Part shown: positions 30,136-32,013 of the stretch, in pieces
How positions within the stretch are numbered: the first letter of the stretch is position 1
Layout of the letters: every line of letters begins with the position of its first letter
Assembly (NCBI RefSeq): GCF_001039355.2
Contig: NW_019775987.1
Coordinates: 1-32,013, forward strand
Direction: 5' to 3'
DNA length: 32,013 nucleotides
Source: Lingula anatina
Lineage: Eukaryota > Brachiopoda > Lingulata > Lingulida > Lingulidae
Program-made: the position numbers and the translations under genes
The notes under the pieces: model-generated
What the model was told of the DNA's origin: nothing
Database searches by the model: none
Seen by the model: only the letters and a program-made list of their open reading frames with translations

Positions 30136-31727
30136 TTAAAAATCCACATGGGAAAGAAAAATATTCCAAGATTCAATTAGAGGACAATCCCCCCCCCCCC
30201 CCCTTCCAAGGAAAGAAAATATACTCCTTTTGAATTAGCTATTTGAGGCATTTTATACATTTCTCGAATATTTTACCAAATATAAGCAAAGTGACAGATA
30301 ATGAAAAAAAATTAAGTATTGGCTGTTAATCATAAGATTTAGGAGAGATGGGGGGGGGGGGGGCAATCCTGAGATTCACATACCAGTACACTGAAAACAT
30401 CCACTAGTATTTTCAAGGTAATTCAGGCAATGCCTTACACATTTCTGGGAGAAATTATAAGTTCATGACGTTTGATTATACAGAATAATTACCATACCTT
30501 ATCCCAGCCTTGAGCTGTTCCACTGTGTTAAGGCTCTGTGTTTTACTCCACTTGGCTATGATGGCCTTGGCAGTCCCAGGAAATAACTGCACCAGGGTCT
30601 TGACAAAAGGTAGGTTATCTGGGCCAATATCTCCTGTAACATCAAGACCCCAGCTAAAAGAATCATGTGTTCCTGAAGAAATAAAGAATATTTTTTTTTT
30701 AATTTTCCAATAATATTAGGGAGCACAGATGAAAGTTGGTGGCACAAGTTGTTCAGCTTCAAGAACAGCCATAAAAACTGTTGCCAAAGTATCAGATTTC
30801 AACCTGTTATTACATTGTTTGCTGTATCTCAACTAAGGCATCAGGAACAAGCATACATTGACACATTATTGAGAACAGGTGTAACTTCCTCTGTAGAATT
30901 GTTTTGTTGATCAAGGAAAGGTGGGAAGCGAATTTTTTTCTGAAAAAAATCAGCAAAATTTGGCAAATATGCCACATAGCAAAACAAGGACTAAGATTTT
31001 TAACCAGCATGCATGTACCAGTGTAATTTTTGGGGAAATTTGGGCAAACATTTTTTAGTAATCTTTTGTTACCCCTCCCCCCCTTCTTGTACCCGCTTTA
31101 GACAATTTTAAAAGGTCATGTTCTCCTGCAATAACACTGAAAGATACAATGTATCAATTTGTATTTCACCTCATAATGCACGCACTTGTGTCCCAAAATT
31201 TTATCACTTTGCCTAATTCACAAACATATCAGTTGCTTGGTAAAATCCTAGAATGAAAATTAAATTGGGTGTTCATGCGTAGCTCCTCTACTTCTTATGT
31301 GAGAAATTTCAAGTTTCTGTGATATTATTCAGGGAGTGAAAATCAAGTGGGGCAAGTTATGTTTTACTTTTGAAAGTGCATGGCGCCTGAAAAAAAATTC
31401 AGACACGGTGTCACGAAAACTTAGATAACTTTTGACCTAAATGAGGTAGATTAAATTTTTAATGGTTGATTATTCATACTTAAATATGTGACTATTTCTA
31501 GAAACTGGCCAAATTACAAGAAAAAAAAAATCATGTGACGTGTGAACCCAAATCATATAAAATGATTTTACAAAAATGACTTCAAATTACCATAATTTCT
31601 CAATCGTCGTGAATACATTATTTCACAACTTACCGGGGATGGCAATGCTATTTAAGGATGAGGAATGTAAAGACTCTGGCAACCCTCCCATCCAATTTGC
31701 CATGTCTTTTCCACTGGGATAAGACAT
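29228..31727 (-). CDS. PLCXD-type PI-PLC X-domain protein, three exons, 308 aa
   Basis: Exon 1 is 31727-31634, exon 2 is 30672-30498, exon 3 is 29885-29228 (stop included). The joins are CCCCG|GTAAGT to TTCTTCAG|GA and GATAAG|GTATGG to TTTCAG|AT, with phases 1 and 2 and a total of 927 nt. The start is the first ATG after an upstream in-frame stop. The protein opens with MANWMGGLPESLHSSSLNSI, then AIPGTHDSFSW (His34). RYFDIRV spans 90-96, HGLYG has His109, and EIVLLDFNHFY, a VTLDMLW block, and LWPGCTIPSPWPDT follow. His34 and His109 match the two catalytic histidines of PI-PLC X domains. About 308 residues is the usual size for PLCXD1-3-like proteins, which have only the X domain without PH, EF, Y or C2 parts. 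No signal peptide or membrane span is seen, so it should be cytosolic. It would act on phosphoinositides, but which PLCXD subtype it is cannot be settled here. Confidence 0.93.
29886..30497 (-). other. Intron 2 of the PLCXD gene
   Basis: It is bounded by GTATGG and TTTCAG. It contains a (TA)n tract at about 30083-30132, a C-run near 30189-30202 and a G-run near 30350-30363. No embedded gene is seen. Confidence 0.88.
30673..31633 (-). other. Intron 1 of the PLCXD gene
   Basis: It is bounded by GTAAGT and TTCTTCAG. It is AT-rich and no repeat or gene was recognised inside. Confidence 0.88.
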
Positions 31728-32013
31728 TCTCAAATTTGCAGGTGCAGTCTACTAGCTGGTTGTGAATGAAGGCGGAAGCTGTATTTTTTTGGTCCTCCAA
31801 ATACAGAAAACTTCCAGGAAGTAGTCATTTTCTGGAAGAGCAAATGGCCAAAAAAATCAACACCTCACTTTGATTTACTTCGTTGAGAAATAGTGTAAGT
31901 GCTTTAATTTTACTTAATGTATTTTGTTTATTTATGCTATTTGTTAGGTGTGGAGGGTGTAAACGTTTCAGGAAGCAAATAAATTCAGCATGAATCTGCG
32001 CGTTGCTTGGCGA
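31728..32013 (-). promoter_or_regulatory. Putative PLCXD 5' flank with GGAA (ETS-like) motifs
   Basis: Directly upstream of the ATG, GGCGGAAGC, CTTCCAGGAAGT and CTGGAAG cluster between 31770 and 31835. Tail-to-tail GGAA cores of this sort resemble ETS sites. No TATA box is evident. The 5' UTR boundary is unknown, so the promoter call is inference. Confidence 0.3.

Noticed and set aside
1-32013. tRNA, rRNA, CRISPR array or bacterial operon
   Set aside because: No B-box-like arm, rRNA core, regularly spaced direct repeats, or ribosome-binding-site/ORF clusters were found.

Overview
The window looks like nuclear DNA from an invertebrate animal, most likely marine. It has spliced genes with GT/AG introns, no bacterial operons, an AT-rich intergenic background, microsatellites, and several animal transposon classes lying inside one another. 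I cannot name the species. The gene types (a PLCXD phospholipase and a cysteine-rich protein with a somatomedin-B-like module) and the transposons (a Penelope-like element, a Mag-type Ty3/gypsy element, a Tc1/mariner element and a foldback element) would suit an echinoderm, hemichordate, cephalochordate or mollusc.

Layout. Positions 1-6155 hold copy A of a segmental duplication. Its partner, copy B, lies at 22778-28005 in the same orientation, about 22.7 kb away. Copy A carries a Penelope-like element (884-4046, decayed reverse transcriptase followed by an intact-looking GIY-YIG endonuclease frame). This element sits inside an older short dispersed repeat, and copy B keeps the unoccupied version of the site. 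Copy B carries a 1.54-kb Tc1/mariner relic (22869-24408) whose empty TA target is preserved in copy A, plus a 148-bp hairpin element. Between the copies, 8384-8610 is a short inverted-repeat element and 9687-12271 (minus strand) is a secreted, cysteine-rich, somatomedin-B-like gene in two visible exons.

The most unusual structure spans 14447-21750. It is a foldback element with arms of about 0.9 kb in inverted orientation. Its inner left arm was split by a 4481-bp Ty3/gypsy retrotransposon (15313-19793, minus strand). The retrotransposon has 138-bp LTRs, a 5-bp target duplication (ATGAC), a polypurine tract and a primer-binding-site candidate. The centre of the foldback holds an interleaved A-B-A'-B' inverted-repeat block (19853-20025), and its right arm has a separate 749-bp insertion.

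At the right end, 29228-31727 (minus strand) is a complete three-exon gene for a 308-residue PLCXD-type PI-PLC X-domain protein. It is the best-supported host gene in the window.

The two host genes show no sign of acting together. Most of the rest records transposon insertion, nesting and duplication, and the paired A/B copies allow several insertions to be ordered in time. I found no tRNA, rRNA or CRISPR array.
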